From Hyphomicrobiales bacterium (GTDB lineage: Bacteria > Pseudomonadota > Alphaproteobacteria > Rhizobiales > NORP267), in assembly GCA_021775875.1 (NCBI GenBank), contig JAJFHA010000024.1:60699-124698 (forward strand): DNA of 64,000 bases, read 5' to 3'. This document shows positions 28,307 to 38,177 of this stretch, in pieces. Each line of letters begins with the position of its first letter. Positions within the stretch are counted from its first letter, which is position 1. Under the pieces are notes generated by a model. It saw nothing but the letters and a program-made list of their open reading frames with translations. It was not told the origin of the DNA and searched no databases. The translations under genes and the position numbers were made by a program.

Positions 28307-29496
28307 ACCGGCAGATTTTCATGTCAGCAGGCAAAAACATAAATCCAGATAATGTGACGGTGGAAGCCCGTGCCCGACGCTTGCGCGACCGGTTTGTGGA
28401 TTCAGGTTTTGCGTCAATCGAGCCGCCGATCCTGCAACCGTCTGAGGCCTTTATCGGTCTGTCCGGTGAAGATATCCGTCGCCGCCTCTATCTGGTCCAG
28501 GGCGAGGGCGGCGAAGAGCTTTGCTTGCGCCCGGATCTCACCATTCCCGTTGCCCGCATCCATCTGGAAAGCGGTGCTGATCAAGCTCGCTATTGTTATG
28601 CGGGTCCAAGCTTTCGTCGGGTGTCTGAAGCTGAAACCAGCAACCTGCCGGGCGAATTCCAGCAGGCCGGGTTCGAATTGTTCGGCTCCAGCGAACCAGA
28701 AACCGATATGCAAATTTTTGCGCTTGCCGTTGGCGCGTTGAAGGCCGAAGGCCTCGACGCGGTACAGGTACGGATGGGACATCCTGGCATTTTCCGCGCC
28801 CTGATCGCGGCTCTCGATATCCCGGATTTCTGGCGCGGACGTTTGCTCCGCCATTTCTGGCGGCGCGATCTGGCAACCGGCATCGCCGCCGCATTTGCAA
28901 ATTCTCCAAGCAAGGCCAGCGGCAGCGAAGCCTTTGCCGCAGCACTCACCTCGCTCGACCGGGACGCAGCCTCCGGGTTGGTCGAAGAAGTATTGGCGCT
29001 TGCCGGGATCAAACCGGTCGGCGGTCGCTCAGCCGACGAGATCGCCCACAGATTTATGGAACGCGCCGCACTCGCCGCTGAACCATTGCCTGGAAAAATC
29101 ATCAGCATCGTGCAGGAATATCTCAGCCTTGAAGGATCGCCAGATCAGGTGGTGTCCGGGATCGTTGCCTTGAACAAAGAACACAAATTCGCTCTCGACG
29201 TTGAAATCGAGGCCTTGAGCACGCAACTGAACGAAGCTGAAAAAATATTGCAGGATATCTGCGGTAGCGACACCAGCCTTCTGTTCGCGGCGGATTTTGG
29301 CCGCAATCTCGAATATTATACTGGACTGGTTTTTGAGCTGCATGACAGCAATAACCCGCACCTTCGACAAATTGCCGGGGGTGGTCGTTATGACCGGTTG
29401 CTGACAGGACTTGGGTCAAAAAAAGATGTCCCGGCCGTTGGCTGCGCGATCTATGTGGATCGCCTGTCTCAAGCCTTGGAAGGGGGTAATTCATGA
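28303..29496 (+). CDS. hisZ: ATP phosphoribosyltransferase regulatory subunit
   Basis: A 397-residue HisRS-like paralogue that lacks tRNA-charging function and serves as the regulatory partner of HisG in the first step of histidine synthesis. Recognisable class II core segments are [14 protein letters not shown] and [16 protein letters not shown]. The TTG start at 28303 overlaps the hisS stop (TTGA), and AAGGAGGG precedes it at suitable spacing; the next ATG (28321) has no nearby ribosome site. Coupled translation with hisS and hisG is likely. Confidence 0.93.
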   Translation: MNRQIFMSAGKNINPDNVTVEARARRLRDRFVDSGFASIEPPILQPSEAFIGLSGEDIRRRLYLVQGEGGEELCLRPDLTIPVARIHLESGADQARYCYAGPSFRRVSEAETSNLPGEFQQAGFELFGSSEPETDMQIFALAVGALKAEGLDAVQVRMGHPGIFRALIAALDIPDFWRGRLLRHFWRRDLATGIAAAFANSPSKASGSEAFAAALTSLDRDAASGLVEEVLALAGIKPVGGRSADEIAHRFMERAALAAEPLPGKIISIVQEYLSLEGSPDQVVSGIVALNKEHKFALDVEIEALSTQLNEAEKILQDICGSDTSLLFAADFGRNLEYYTGLVFELHDSNNPHLRQIAGGGRYDRLLTGLGSKKDVPAVGCAIYVDRLSQALEGGNS

Positions 29497-30461
29497 GCAG
29501 TCCCCTTATCCTTGCCGTTCCCTCCAAAGGCCGGCTTCAGGAAAATGCCGACGCATTTTTTTCGCGTGCCGGACTGGATATCAAAAAATCCGGTGGCACC
29601 CGAACCTATATGGGAACCATTGCAGGCGTTCGGGATGTTGAAGTTTCATTTCTGTCGGCGTCAGAAATTTCCCGCCAGCTAGCTGACGGTGCGGTCCATC
29701 TCGGGGTCACCGGAGAAGATTTAGTCCGCGAAAATATTTCCAATGCGGATGAGAAAATTCAACTGGTCACGCCGCTTGGTTTTGGTTTTGCCGACGTGGT
29801 TGTTGCAGTGCCCCAGTCATGGATTGATGTTTCGACCATGGAAGACCTCGATGATGTCGCCGCCGGTCGCTATGCCCGGACCGGTGAGCGCATGCGGGTC
29901 GCCACAAAATACATCAACCTCACCAGAGATTTCTTCAAGGCGCACGGCATTGCGGATTACCGCATTGTCGAAAGCGCCGGTGCGACCGAAGGTGCGCCCG
30001 CATCCGGAAGCGCAGAATTGATCGTTGATATCACCACCACCGGCGCGACACTGGTGGCCAACGCTCTGAAAATTATGGACGATGGTGTAATCCTGAAAAG
30101 CCAGGCCAATCTGGCAGCTTCCCTGACCGCGTCATGGAGCGGAGATGCACGCGCTGCGTTGGCAACAATTCTAACCAGAATAGCCGCCGACATTCGCGGT
30201 CGCGAATTACGCGAGGTCCGGTTTTCCGGTGGCGATGAAGCTCTTGCTGCAGAGGCTTGCCAAAAATTTGGCTGCACGATACCGCCCGGTGAAGGCCGTG
30301 TTTCGGTTCTGCATGTGCCAGCCGAAAATCTCTACGCGCTGGTCGATTGGCTGCGCCAGCATGGCGCTGGCGCTGTAAGCGTTGTCCGTCTTGATTATAT
30401 TTTCGAGCCTGAAAACCTGCTTTACAATCGTCTTGCGACCCGGCTCGGCTGGTCTTCCTGA
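29493..30461 (+). CDS. hisG: ATP phosphoribosyltransferase catalytic subunit
   Basis: A 322-residue enzyme that condenses ATP and PRPP, the committed step of histidine synthesis. The N-terminal [10 protein letters not shown] and the PRPP loop [16 protein letters not shown] (residues 175-190) are intact. It is longer than the 200-230-residue short form usually paired with HisZ, with about 100 extra C-terminal residues. It overlaps hisZ by four bases (ATGA). Its 3' end also overlaps by 40 bases the end of the convergent methyltransferase gene. Confidence 0.94.
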   Translation: MSSPLILAVPSKGRLQENADAFFSRAGLDIKKSGGTRTYMGTIAGVRDVEVSFLSASEISRQLADGAVHLGVTGEDLVRENISNADEKIQLVTPLGFGFADVVVAVPQSWIDVSTMEDLDDVAAGRYARTGERMRVATKYINLTRDFFKAHGIADYRIVESAGATEGAPASGSAELIVDITTTGATLVANALKIMDDGVILKSQANLAASLTASWSGDARAALATILTRIAADIRGRELREVRFSGGDEALAAEACQKFGCTIPPGEGRVSVLHVPAENLYALVDWLRQHGAGAVSVVRLDYIFEPENLLYNRLATRLGWSS

Positions 30462-31420
30462 CCGTCTTTCGCAGGATGGTTTAGTGCCAGACCGAACGAA
30501 CGGATTTCCAGATCCTTAGCACGCCACCCGGTCATGTCCGGATGGAGTTGGTCAACGGCCAAACGCGGTCCCGGCCAGCACAGGCGATAATATTCGTCAA
30601 CTTCCAAACCTTCCCGCCGCGCCATTTCAGATATCTGGCTGTGGCTGAACCGATTGGTATAAAAACTGCTTTTTCTGATCCATGGTCTTTCCCAAAACTT
30701 GGCTGAAAACCGCAAATGGTTGAGGCCACCATCAAGATGGTCATCCAGATCGACCCCGTGGAGAGCCAGCCCGTTCGGTGTCAGGAGCCGTGCAAATTCA
30801 TGCAGGAAACCTTGAAAATCTTCCCGTGGTAAATGTTCCATGACGGCTTCGCTGATAATCAAATCAACACTGGAATCTTCAATTTCGCGCAGGCTTGAAA
30901 GCCCCCCTGTCAGATAACTGGCTCGACAGGCGCGCAAAATATCGTCAAGGCGGGTGCAATTGGATAGATCAGGGACGGCGAGACCGCGCTCTGTCAACCC
31001 GGCGGCAATGGCGTGGTAATGCCGCATATCCCTCCGGGCAAAATTTCCGGCATCCACTAACCAGATACGCTCAACTCCATGGGCCGCCGCAACCAGAGCA
31101 CGCGCAACCGTATCGCCCGGACCGAGTTCCAGGTAGCTTTCCGGTGGTTGCTTGTTTTTGGACCTGTGCAGGTTGAACTTTGTCTCGAAAAGATCGATTA
31201 GACGATCTAAATCTGTGTCGTCAGGTTTGGAAGCAAGAAAAACATGACCTAGCCCACCAACAACACCAAGGCCCGGAGACAAAAGCCGGCCCGCCATTTT
31301 CATCCACCATGGTAAAGGTGTTCCACGGTTATAATTGTATGGGACAATACGCTGCCCGAGGACTTGAGCATTGGTTGCCTGGTCCGGAGCGTATTGTGGA
31401 AAATCAGCTTTACACCCCAT
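30422..31420 (-). CDS. Class I SAM-dependent methyltransferase, substrate unknown
   Basis: A 332-residue protein. The glycine-rich SAM-binding motif [14 protein letters not shown] is near residue 100, with [10 protein letters not shown] after it and [20 protein letters not shown], a typical motif region around the end of strand 4. The C-terminal part resembles methyltransferases of polysaccharide or lipid loci, but the substrate is not known. ATG 31420 has GGGAGAGG before it; the TTG six codons earlier would place the ribosome site inside the gene. A hairpin lies directly upstream of the ribosome site. Confidence 0.8.
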   Translation of the reverse strand: MGCKADFPQYAPDQATNAQVLGQRIVPYNYNRGTPLPWWMKMAGRLLSPGLGVVGGLGHVFLASKPDDTDLDRLIDLFETKFNLHRSKNKQPPESYLELGPGDTVARALVAAAHGVERIWLVDAGNFARRDMRHYHAIAAGLTERGLAVPDLSNCTRLDDILRACRASYLTGGLSSLREIEDSSVDLIISEAVMEHLPREDFQGFLHEFARLLTPNGLALHGVDLDDHLDGGLNHLRFSAKFWERPWIRKSSFYTNRFSHSQISEMARREGLEVDEYYRLCWPGPRLAVDQLHPDMTGWRAKDLEIRSFGLALNHPAKDGQEDQPSRVARRL

Positions 31421-31437
31421 AATCTGTGCCTCTCCCA

Positions 31438-31458
31438 AAGGTTGGTGTAGCCAACCTT
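31438..31458 (-). promoter_or_regulatory. Hairpin directly upstream of the methyltransferase ribosome site
   Basis: Perfect eight-base arms AAGGTTGG and CCAACCTT enclose five bases. In the mRNA the stem ends immediately before TTGGGAGAGG, the ribosome site of the methyltransferase gene. It could be an operator or a translational control stem. Confidence 0.45.
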
Positions 31459-31543
31459 ATCGGTGTGACATTTACAATATAGACGTTCGGGTGTCTCACT
31501 TTAGCCCGTCAAATTCAACAGATGTGTGACTTATCCTCGGAAT

Positions 31544-32293
31544 TTATTCGGCGGTATACCAGAGGCTAAAGCTGCCATAGGTTCCGGAGCCGGTATCCCG
31601 GTCTTCGCTAATGCCGCCAGAGACCGCGACAGAAAATCCAAGCAAAGGAATGCCACTGGCGCGAATACCAAATTGCGATGTCTGGTAGGAATTGTTGCCG
31701 CCGGTTGCTATTTCCGGGCCTACATAGAAATCGTGGTTGGAAAAAATCCGGTAGCCCACGAAGGCGTTGGCGTGATACCCGGAAAATACACTCGTTGTGG
31801 AAGCATAAAACGTTAGCAAAATGATTTCCGTGGGCTTCACCCAGAGGTCCAGTTTGCCGGATATTCCGGTTTCATCACCTTGATTTTGATTGCCGGGATC
31901 AAAGGGTGTGAGAAAGTGGTTTTCATTGCGGACACCGACAAAGCCTATGATCCGGCCTTGCTCCCACCGATGTCCGTAACCAACCGCCCCTTCGAAAACA
32001 TTGAAGGACGCGTCAACAATTCCGCCCGCTACATTTTTTGTCAGGTAGGAATAGCGACCCGTGCCGGCTGACGCTTCCAAAATCCATCCGCCATTGTCAG
32101 CGTCGCCGGACAAATGATAGCGCCCGCCCGAATAGAAAAAATGGTTGTTGTTAGCGATGCTGGCACCGGAAAAAAACAGCCAGCGCTGGCCAGATTTTTC
32201 GTCAGCTTGGGCGTCAGGCAAAAAGAAAAGCGTTGCCGGAACAATCGCCCAGCAGACCAACCGTATTCCAAGTTTTATAGGGAGCTCCCCCAA
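31544..32293 (-). CDS. Exported beta-rich protein, BcsS-like
   Basis: A 249-residue precursor with a signal peptide ending FLPDAQA before DEKSG. The mature part is rich in alternating aromatic and polar strands (GWILEASAGTGRYSYL, GYHANAFVGYRIFSNHDFYVGPEI), suggesting a small outer-membrane beta-barrel. It resembles the BcsS family linked to cellulose biosynthesis in Alphaproteobacteria, but no cellulose synthase genes are nearby, so the role here is unclear. A TTG start is supported by AGGAGGGG at good spacing. Confidence 0.55.
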   Translation of the reverse strand: MGELPIKLGIRLVCWAIVPATLFFLPDAQADEKSGQRWLFFSGASIANNNHFFYSGGRYHLSGDADNGGWILEASAGTGRYSYLTKNVAGGIVDASFNVFEGAVGYGHRWEQGRIIGFVGVRNENHFLTPFDPGNQNQGDETGISGKLDLWVKPTEIILLTFYASTTSVFSGYHANAFVGYRIFSNHDFYVGPEIATGGNNSYQTSQFGIRASGIPLLGFSVAVSGGISEDRDTGSGTYGSFSLWYTAE

Positions 32294-32360
32294 TCGCCCC
32301 TCCTGTTGACGCCAGTCTAGCGAGGTTAAGCGGCCTCATGAAGTGGACAATAGAAACAAA

Positions 32361-32384
32361 AAGGGCCACCCGAAGGTGGCCCTT
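32361..32384 (-). terminator. groESL terminator
   Basis: Ten-base arms AAGGGCCACC and GGTGGCCCTT enclose a CGAA loop, read as TTCG on the minus strand. On the minus strand the stem is followed by TTTTTG. It lies 25 bases beyond the groEL stop and is a textbook intrinsic terminator. Confidence 0.9.
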
Positions 32385-32408
32385 AAAGATCGTAATTTTA
32401 CTTCCAGA

Positions 32409-34091
<1,683 letters not shown>

Positions 34092-34122
34092 TTATTGTTC
34101 AGGAAAATTATTGTGCTGAAAT

Positions 34123-34410
34123 TCAGCCAATAATGCCCATGATGTCGGATTCCTTCATGATCAGGAGATCCTTGCCGTCAATCTTGACTTCAGTGCCGGA
34201 CCATTTGCCAAACAGCACTTTATCGCCTTTTTTAACTTCAAGTGGCTGCAGCTTGCCAGCTTCGTCGCGGGCACCAGAGCCTACGGCAACAATTTCGCCT
34301 TCACTGGGCTTTTCCTTGGCTGAATCAGGGATAATGATCCCGCCAGCTGATTTTTCTTCTTCGTCAATACGCCGTACAAGGACGCGGTCATGTAGTGGAC
34401 GGAATTTCAT
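34123..34410 (-). CDS. groS: Co-chaperonin GroES (10 kDa)
   Basis: A 95-residue lid protein for GroEL. The start [16 protein letters not shown], the mobile loop [19 protein letters not shown] and the conserved end SDIMGIIG are all present. AGGAGG lies about 11 bases before the ATG. It is the first gene of the operon, downstream of a perfect CIRCE element. Confidence 0.98.
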   Translation of the reverse strand: MKFRPLHDRVLVRRIDEEEKSAGGIIIPDSAKEKPSEGEIVAVGSGARDEAGKLQPLEVKKGDKVLFGKWSGTEVKIDGKDLLIMKESDIMGIIG

Positions 34411-34470
34411 GGTTGATGTTTCCTCCTGCAGAGGTTGCAGATTACAGATCTTGTAAGATGATTAGTGAAA

Positions 34471-34497
34471 TTAGCACTCACAACAAGCGAGTGCTAA
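34471..34497. promoter_or_regulatory. CIRCE element (HrcA operator)
   Basis: TTAGCACTC, nine bases, GAGTGCTAA: an exact match to the CIRCE consensus arms. It lies 60 bases before the groES start and immediately downstream of the predicted -10 box, so HrcA would block transcription of groESL. hrcA is not in the window. Confidence 0.97.
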
Positions 34498-34508
34498 CGG
34501 TCGCGATT

Positions 34509-34537
34509 GAAATAGGTTCTAAGCGCCGTTGAGTCAA
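34509..34537 (-). promoter_or_regulatory. groES promoter
   Basis: On the minus strand TTGACT (34537-34532) and TATTTC (34514-34509) are separated by 17 bases. Transcription would start a few bases before the CIRCE element, in line with repression by HrcA. A heat-shock sigma contribution is possible but not distinguishable here. Confidence 0.65.
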
Positions 34538-34591
34538 GACTTCAGGGCATTTCGGGGTCAGAAAAATTGCTGTAGGTTAACGCCTTCCAGC

Positions 34592-34620
34592 AAAAAACCC
34601 CCGGAACACCTCCTCGGGGG
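34592..34620 (-). terminator. Terminator after the second L,D-transpeptidase
   Basis: On the minus strand, CCCCCG and CGGGGG flank an 11-base loop and are followed by TTTTTT. It lies about 57 bases past the L,D-transpeptidase stop and also separates that gene from the groES promoter downstream. Confidence 0.8.
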
Positions 34621-34676
34621 CCAATTCCGTCCTGAAGACAGGATCAATCCATTATCAGGCTATTATCTGGCTTTTG

Positions 34677-35246
34677 TCAGGAGACAATCACCCGGGCACC
34701 AACTGGCACACGCTCATAAAGATCAATCACGTCATCGTTGAGCATGCGAATACAGCCCGATGATACGGCATAGCCAATGGTTTCAGGCTCAACCGTGCCG
34801 TGGATGCGGTAAAGAGTGCTGCCAAGATAAAGCGCGCGGGCTCCCATTGGGTTACTTTCTCCGCCGGGTACAAACCGCGGCAAATAGGGCTGACGCTGAC
34901 GCATTTCAGCAGGTGGCGTCCAGCTCGGCCATTCGGCTTTGCGGGTCACGCGGTGGGTGCCAGCCCATTCAAAGCCCGGACGGCCAACGCCGATCCGGTA
35001 CTGGATCGCGCGGCTATCTTCAAGCACCAGGTAAAGATTGGCGGTTTCGGTATCGATAACGATCGTGCCGGGGGTTTGTTCGGTCTGATAGGAAATGTTT
35101 TTTGCTGTCGTCTTCATGGCACCGGATCGGAGCAAATCAGATTCTGACGCAAATACCGGATTAGCATCGGCGCGCACTTCAACGGGTTGTGAAAATACGA
35201 GAGAAACCGAGGCCGCCACGAATGCACCTACCAAAAACCGTCTCAT
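34677..35246 (-). CDS. L,D-transpeptidase (YkuD family), second copy
   Basis: A 189-residue exported enzyme with signal peptide (MRRFLVGAFVAASVSLVFSQ) and YkuD domain; catalytic residues are H149 in HGTVE and C165 in SSGCIRM. It closely resembles the enzyme at 24466-25056, sharing RVTRKAEWP, PPAEMRQRQPYLP and YERVPVGA-type segments, so the two are paralogues that may act at different growth phases or sites on peptidoglycan. GGGGAAC precedes the ATG. It is followed by its own terminator. Confidence 0.92.
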   Translation of the reverse strand: MRRFLVGAFVAASVSLVFSQPVEVRADANPVFASESDLLRSGAMKTTAKNISYQTEQTPGTIVIDTETANLYLVLEDSRAIQYRIGVGRPGFEWAGTHRVTRKAEWPSWTPPAEMRQRQPYLPRFVPGGESNPMGARALYLGSTLYRIHGTVEPETIGYAVSSGCIRMLNDDVIDLYERVPVGARVIVS

Positions 35247-35375
35247 TTTAGTTCCCCAACGAATTTTGCTTCAACAATTGTTGCCTTTAAGTAAGGCTGT
35301 GTAACCCGGTCTGTAAAAAGATGCACGGATTTTCTTGGCAATGAGCCAATAAAAGCCGCCTTTTTCCTTCAAAAC

Positions 35376-36065
35376 CTAAAAATTTTCGACCCAGGGCCGT
35401 AATTCTATTTCCCATGCCCAGGCACTACGCGGTTGCTGCACGAATTGCAGGTAGGTTTCAGCAATCGCATCAGGATCGAGAAAAGACCCTGGTTTCGCCG
35501 GATCCTCCGGGCGTTGATCGCTTTTAACGCCGCCATCGATCACAAAATGGCCGACATGTATGCCTTGGGGATGAAGCTCCCGCGCCATTGATTGAGCAAG
35601 CCCGCGCAGGGCGAATTTTCCCATCGCAAATGGAGCAGATTGAGGATAGCCTTTTACGCCTGCAGAAGCGCCGGTAAACAAGATTGCGCCTGCTTTCCGG
35701 GGCACCATGGCCTGGGCGGCGGCTTGCCCAACCAGAAACGCGCCAAAGGCGGTGACATCCAGAGAATGGCGAACGTCTTCCGGGTCAAGGTCGGTAATCG
35801 GCCCGCGCGCCCGGGCGCTTGGATTATAGACGACAACATCCGGTGATCCGGCATCATCGGTAAAGGATTTGAAAATACGGGCGACGTCGTCACTATCCGT
35901 GACGTTGCCGCTATAACAACGAGCTTTTGTTTCTGCAGCCAAAGCTTCCAGCTTGCCGGTATCACGCGCTACCAGGCCGATTTTATAGTCCTCTTTGGCA
36001 AACAACCGCGCTACGGACGCTGAAATTCCCCCGCCGACTCCAAAAATCAAGACGTTATCACTCAT
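35376..36065 (-). CDS. Short-chain dehydrogenase/reductase with an altered active site
   Basis: A 229-residue SDR-fold protein. The N-terminal nucleotide motif is unusual (IFGVGGGIS), a strand-4 NPSA replaces the usual NNAG, and where the catalytic YxxxK is expected the sequence is FAMGK (F146, K150), so the tyrosine is missing. Y140 nearby may or may not substitute. It may be a non-catalytic or divergent oxidoreductase; substrate unknown. AAGGAG supports ATG 36065 over the open frame to 36098. It stands alone, 78 bases upstream of (and before) the MFS gene's end. Confidence 0.8.
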   Translation of the reverse strand: MSDNVLIFGVGGGISASVARLFAKEDYKIGLVARDTGKLEALAAETKARCYSGNVTDSDDVARIFKSFTDDAGSPDVVVYNPSARARGPITDLDPEDVRHSLDVTAFGAFLVGQAAAQAMVPRKAGAILFTGASAGVKGYPQSAPFAMGKFALRGLAQSMARELHPQGIHVGHFVIDGGVKSDQRPEDPAKPGSFLDPDAIAETYLQFVQQPRSAWAWEIELRPWVENF

Positions 36066-36140
36066 ATTCCACTCCTTCAAAAATTGTTGTGAAAACATAA
36101 CCCTGACGGTCAGCTTTGTTGAATCACAATCTGTTCATGA

Positions 36141-37463
36141 TCAGACTTGGGGTCGGCAGTAAGTTTCGCGCATGGCAAAGGTGCTGAGAAACGCAATCAA
36201 CCCCGCCACAAGGATTGCCCACATGCTGATGTCAAAGGCGGCCATTGAATAAACCCGGGCACCGCCCGACATTTCGCCTGACCAGTTCCGGTCAAGAATA
36301 TAGCCGATCAGGGGCTGCAACACAGCGCCGGCGCTCACCGTAAACCCGTTGATCAATCCCATGACAGCGCCATGGACCCTGGTTTCGGTCATTTCGCGAA
36401 TATAAGCGTAGCAATTGACCATCATCGCGCCGATGGCACCCGCCGAAAATATCAGCATTCCGGATACATAGATCGGAAGATCAGGCCCAAGGAACAGGAT
36501 CGACATGACCAGCAGGTTGAGAAATGCGGCGATGACCATCGGCGATTTGCGGCGTTGGAAATGATCTGTCAGCCAGCCGGAAATCGGCGCACCAAACGCC
36601 CATCCAAGGAAAGTGGCGGACACATAGAGCCCGGCTTCCGGGCGTTCAATACCGTAGCGGGTCATCATATACGGGATGCCCCACAAGGCCCCGAAACCAA
36701 GCAGGAACCCGGACATGGTACTGGCGATCAGGGCGGTAACCCATACCTGGGGAATTTTGAACGACTTCATGACGGCTCGGCCAAAATCGCCCCATGAAAT
36801 ATGGTCCTGGCGTTTCAATTTCTCCGGATCAGGTGTGTTTCGGACAACAAGGCCAACCATCAGCATCAGGGCGATGCCGGCAATGGAGCCGTAAAAAATT
36901 GTGTCACGCCACCCAATGCTGTCAACCAGCAGGGACAATGGTGCCTGGCTGCCTACTGCTGCCAACATGGCGATGGTCATTGTCATACCGGATAAAAGCG
37001 CGAACCGGGATTGCGGAAACCACTGACCGATCAGGACGAGGGAGCCGAGAAACCCGACCCCTGATCCAACGCCAACCAGAAGACGGCCAATATAGGCGAT
37101 CTGGATGGTTTCGGCGCTCGCAAACATCAAGCCGCCGATTGCGCAAAGCAGCAAGGAGACGCTCAGGGTGATGCGGGCACCAAATCGGTCCAGGATAATG
37201 CCGATCGGTAATTGCATGCCTGCATAAGAATAAAAGTAAAGAGCTGAAAGATTTCCAAGCGCCGCCCCGCCAACGGCAAAATCCCGCATCAGTTCGGAGA
37301 CCATGACACTTGGCGCGATACGGTGGAAAAACGCGTAACCGAAGCACAAAGCTCCGAGCATCCAGATGGCCCACGCCAACAGGCCACCCACTTTATATTT
37401 TGGTTGCTCCGGGTCTACACGGTCACTTAGGGCTGATTGCACAAAGCCGCCTGTTCTGCCCAT
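36141..37463 (-). CDS. MFS transporter
   Basis: A 440-residue, twelve-helix major facilitator. LPIGIILDRFGARI matches the loop between helices 2 and 3, and GAPISGWLTDHFQRRKSP matches the second-half loop, as in anion or organic-acid MFS permeases; substrate unknown. The frame is open to a GTG at 37544, but that region contains a perfect 16-bp palindrome, so ATG 37463 (MGRTGGFVQ) is preferred; an internal ATG further in is also possible. The gene is divergent from the rhodanese gene across about 165 bases. Confidence 0.82.
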   Translation of the reverse strand: MGRTGGFVQSALSDRVDPEQPKYKVGGLLAWAIWMLGALCFGYAFFHRIAPSVMVSELMRDFAVGGAALGNLSALYFYSYAGMQLPIGIILDRFGARITLSVSLLLCAIGGLMFASAETIQIAYIGRLLVGVGSGVGFLGSLVLIGQWFPQSRFALLSGMTMTIAMLAAVGSQAPLSLLVDSIGWRDTIFYGSIAGIALMLMVGLVVRNTPDPEKLKRQDHISWGDFGRAVMKSFKIPQVWVTALIASTMSGFLLGFGALWGIPYMMTRYGIERPEAGLYVSATFLGWAFGAPISGWLTDHFQRRKSPMVIAAFLNLLVMSILFLGPDLPIYVSGMLIFSAGAIGAMMVNCYAYIREMTETRVHGAVMGLINGFTVSAGAVLQPLIGYILDRNWSGEMSGGARVYSMAAFDISMWAILVAGLIAFLSTFAMRETYCRPQV

Positions 37464-37512
37464 CGGGGCTTGAATGATTCCAAACCCTAGTCCGGGCGAC
37501 CAGTTTGGCAAA

Positions 37513-37528
37513 CATGCAAATTTGCATG
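37513..37528. promoter_or_regulatory. 16-bp perfect palindrome before the MFS gene
   Basis: CATGCAAATTTGCATG, perfectly symmetric, 50-65 bases before the chosen MFS start. It is nearly identical (13 of 14 core bases) to the palindrome at 58665-58678 before the CoA-transferase operon, which suggests one shared regulator. Confidence 0.6.
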
Positions 37529-37629
37529 GCACGTATGCGTACACCGGGAACAGACCAAATCAAACAAGAGTGATGACCGGAATTTTCAGGTCTGGGTTAT
37601 AAAAGTCATCAACAGATGGAGACTATTCG

Positions 37630-38079
37630 ATGTATGCCAATACCAAACTGACAATGTCTGGCCGGTGCACAATGTTGCTTTTCGCAATGGCATTCTTCAT
37701 GTCGTTTGCGGTCTCGGTCAGCGCCCAATCAATCATATCCCCGGCCCAGTCCCACGAGCAGGCCGGGCGCAGTGAATTGATATTGGTTGATATCCGCCGG
37801 ATCAGTGAATGGCAGGAAACCGGCATTGCTACATCGGCCACGCTGATTTCTATGCACGAACCCGGATTTTTTGAAAAGCTCGATCAGGCGGTTGACAGCG
37901 ATCATAGCCGGACTATCGCTCTGATCTGCGCTGTCGGTGGGCGTTCCACATGGATGCAGGCGCAACTGCTTGGTCGCGGCTACACCAATATTTTAAACGT
38001 TGCCGAAGGCATGATCGGCGGTCGCCATGGCCCGGGTTGGATTGTTCGAGGGTTACCTACAAAAAACTATACGGAATAA
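37630..38079 (+). CDS. Exported rhodanese-like protein
   Basis: A 149-residue protein with an N-terminal signal or anchor (LLFAMAFFMSFAVSVSA) and a single rhodanese domain. The active-site cysteine is C100 in LICAVGGRS, preceded by LVDIRRISEW. It may transfer sulfane sulfur or shuttle oxidised sulfur species in the periplasm. The copper ATPase gene follows after 98 bases, but has its own promoter in that gap, so they are neighbours rather than a proven operon. Confidence 0.85.
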   Translation: MYANTKLTMSGRCTMLLFAMAFFMSFAVSVSAQSIISPAQSHEQAGRSELILVDIRRISEWQETGIATSATLISMHEPGFFEKLDQAVDSDHSRTIALICAVGGRSTWMQAQLLGRGYTNILNVAEGMIGGRHGPGWIVRGLPTKNYTE

Positions 38080-38114
38080 ATTCAGAAATCATTTCAGCTG
38101 ACAGCTGAAAGGTC

Positions 38115-38145
38115 TTGCCATCCAGCGCTGGAAGGCTCCTATATC
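38115..38145 (+). promoter_or_regulatory. MerR/CueR-type promoter of the copper ATPase gene
   Basis: TTGCCA (38115-38120) and TATATC (38140-38145) are 19 bases apart, the elongated spacing of MerR-family-controlled promoters. The spacer contains the dyad CCAGCGCTGG followed by AAGG, closely matching CueR copA operators. This strongly suggests copper induction by a CueR-like activator, whose gene is not in the window. Confidence 0.8.
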
Positions 38146-38177
38146 TGCAGCCAACACATAATTGGCAGGTTTTTTTC

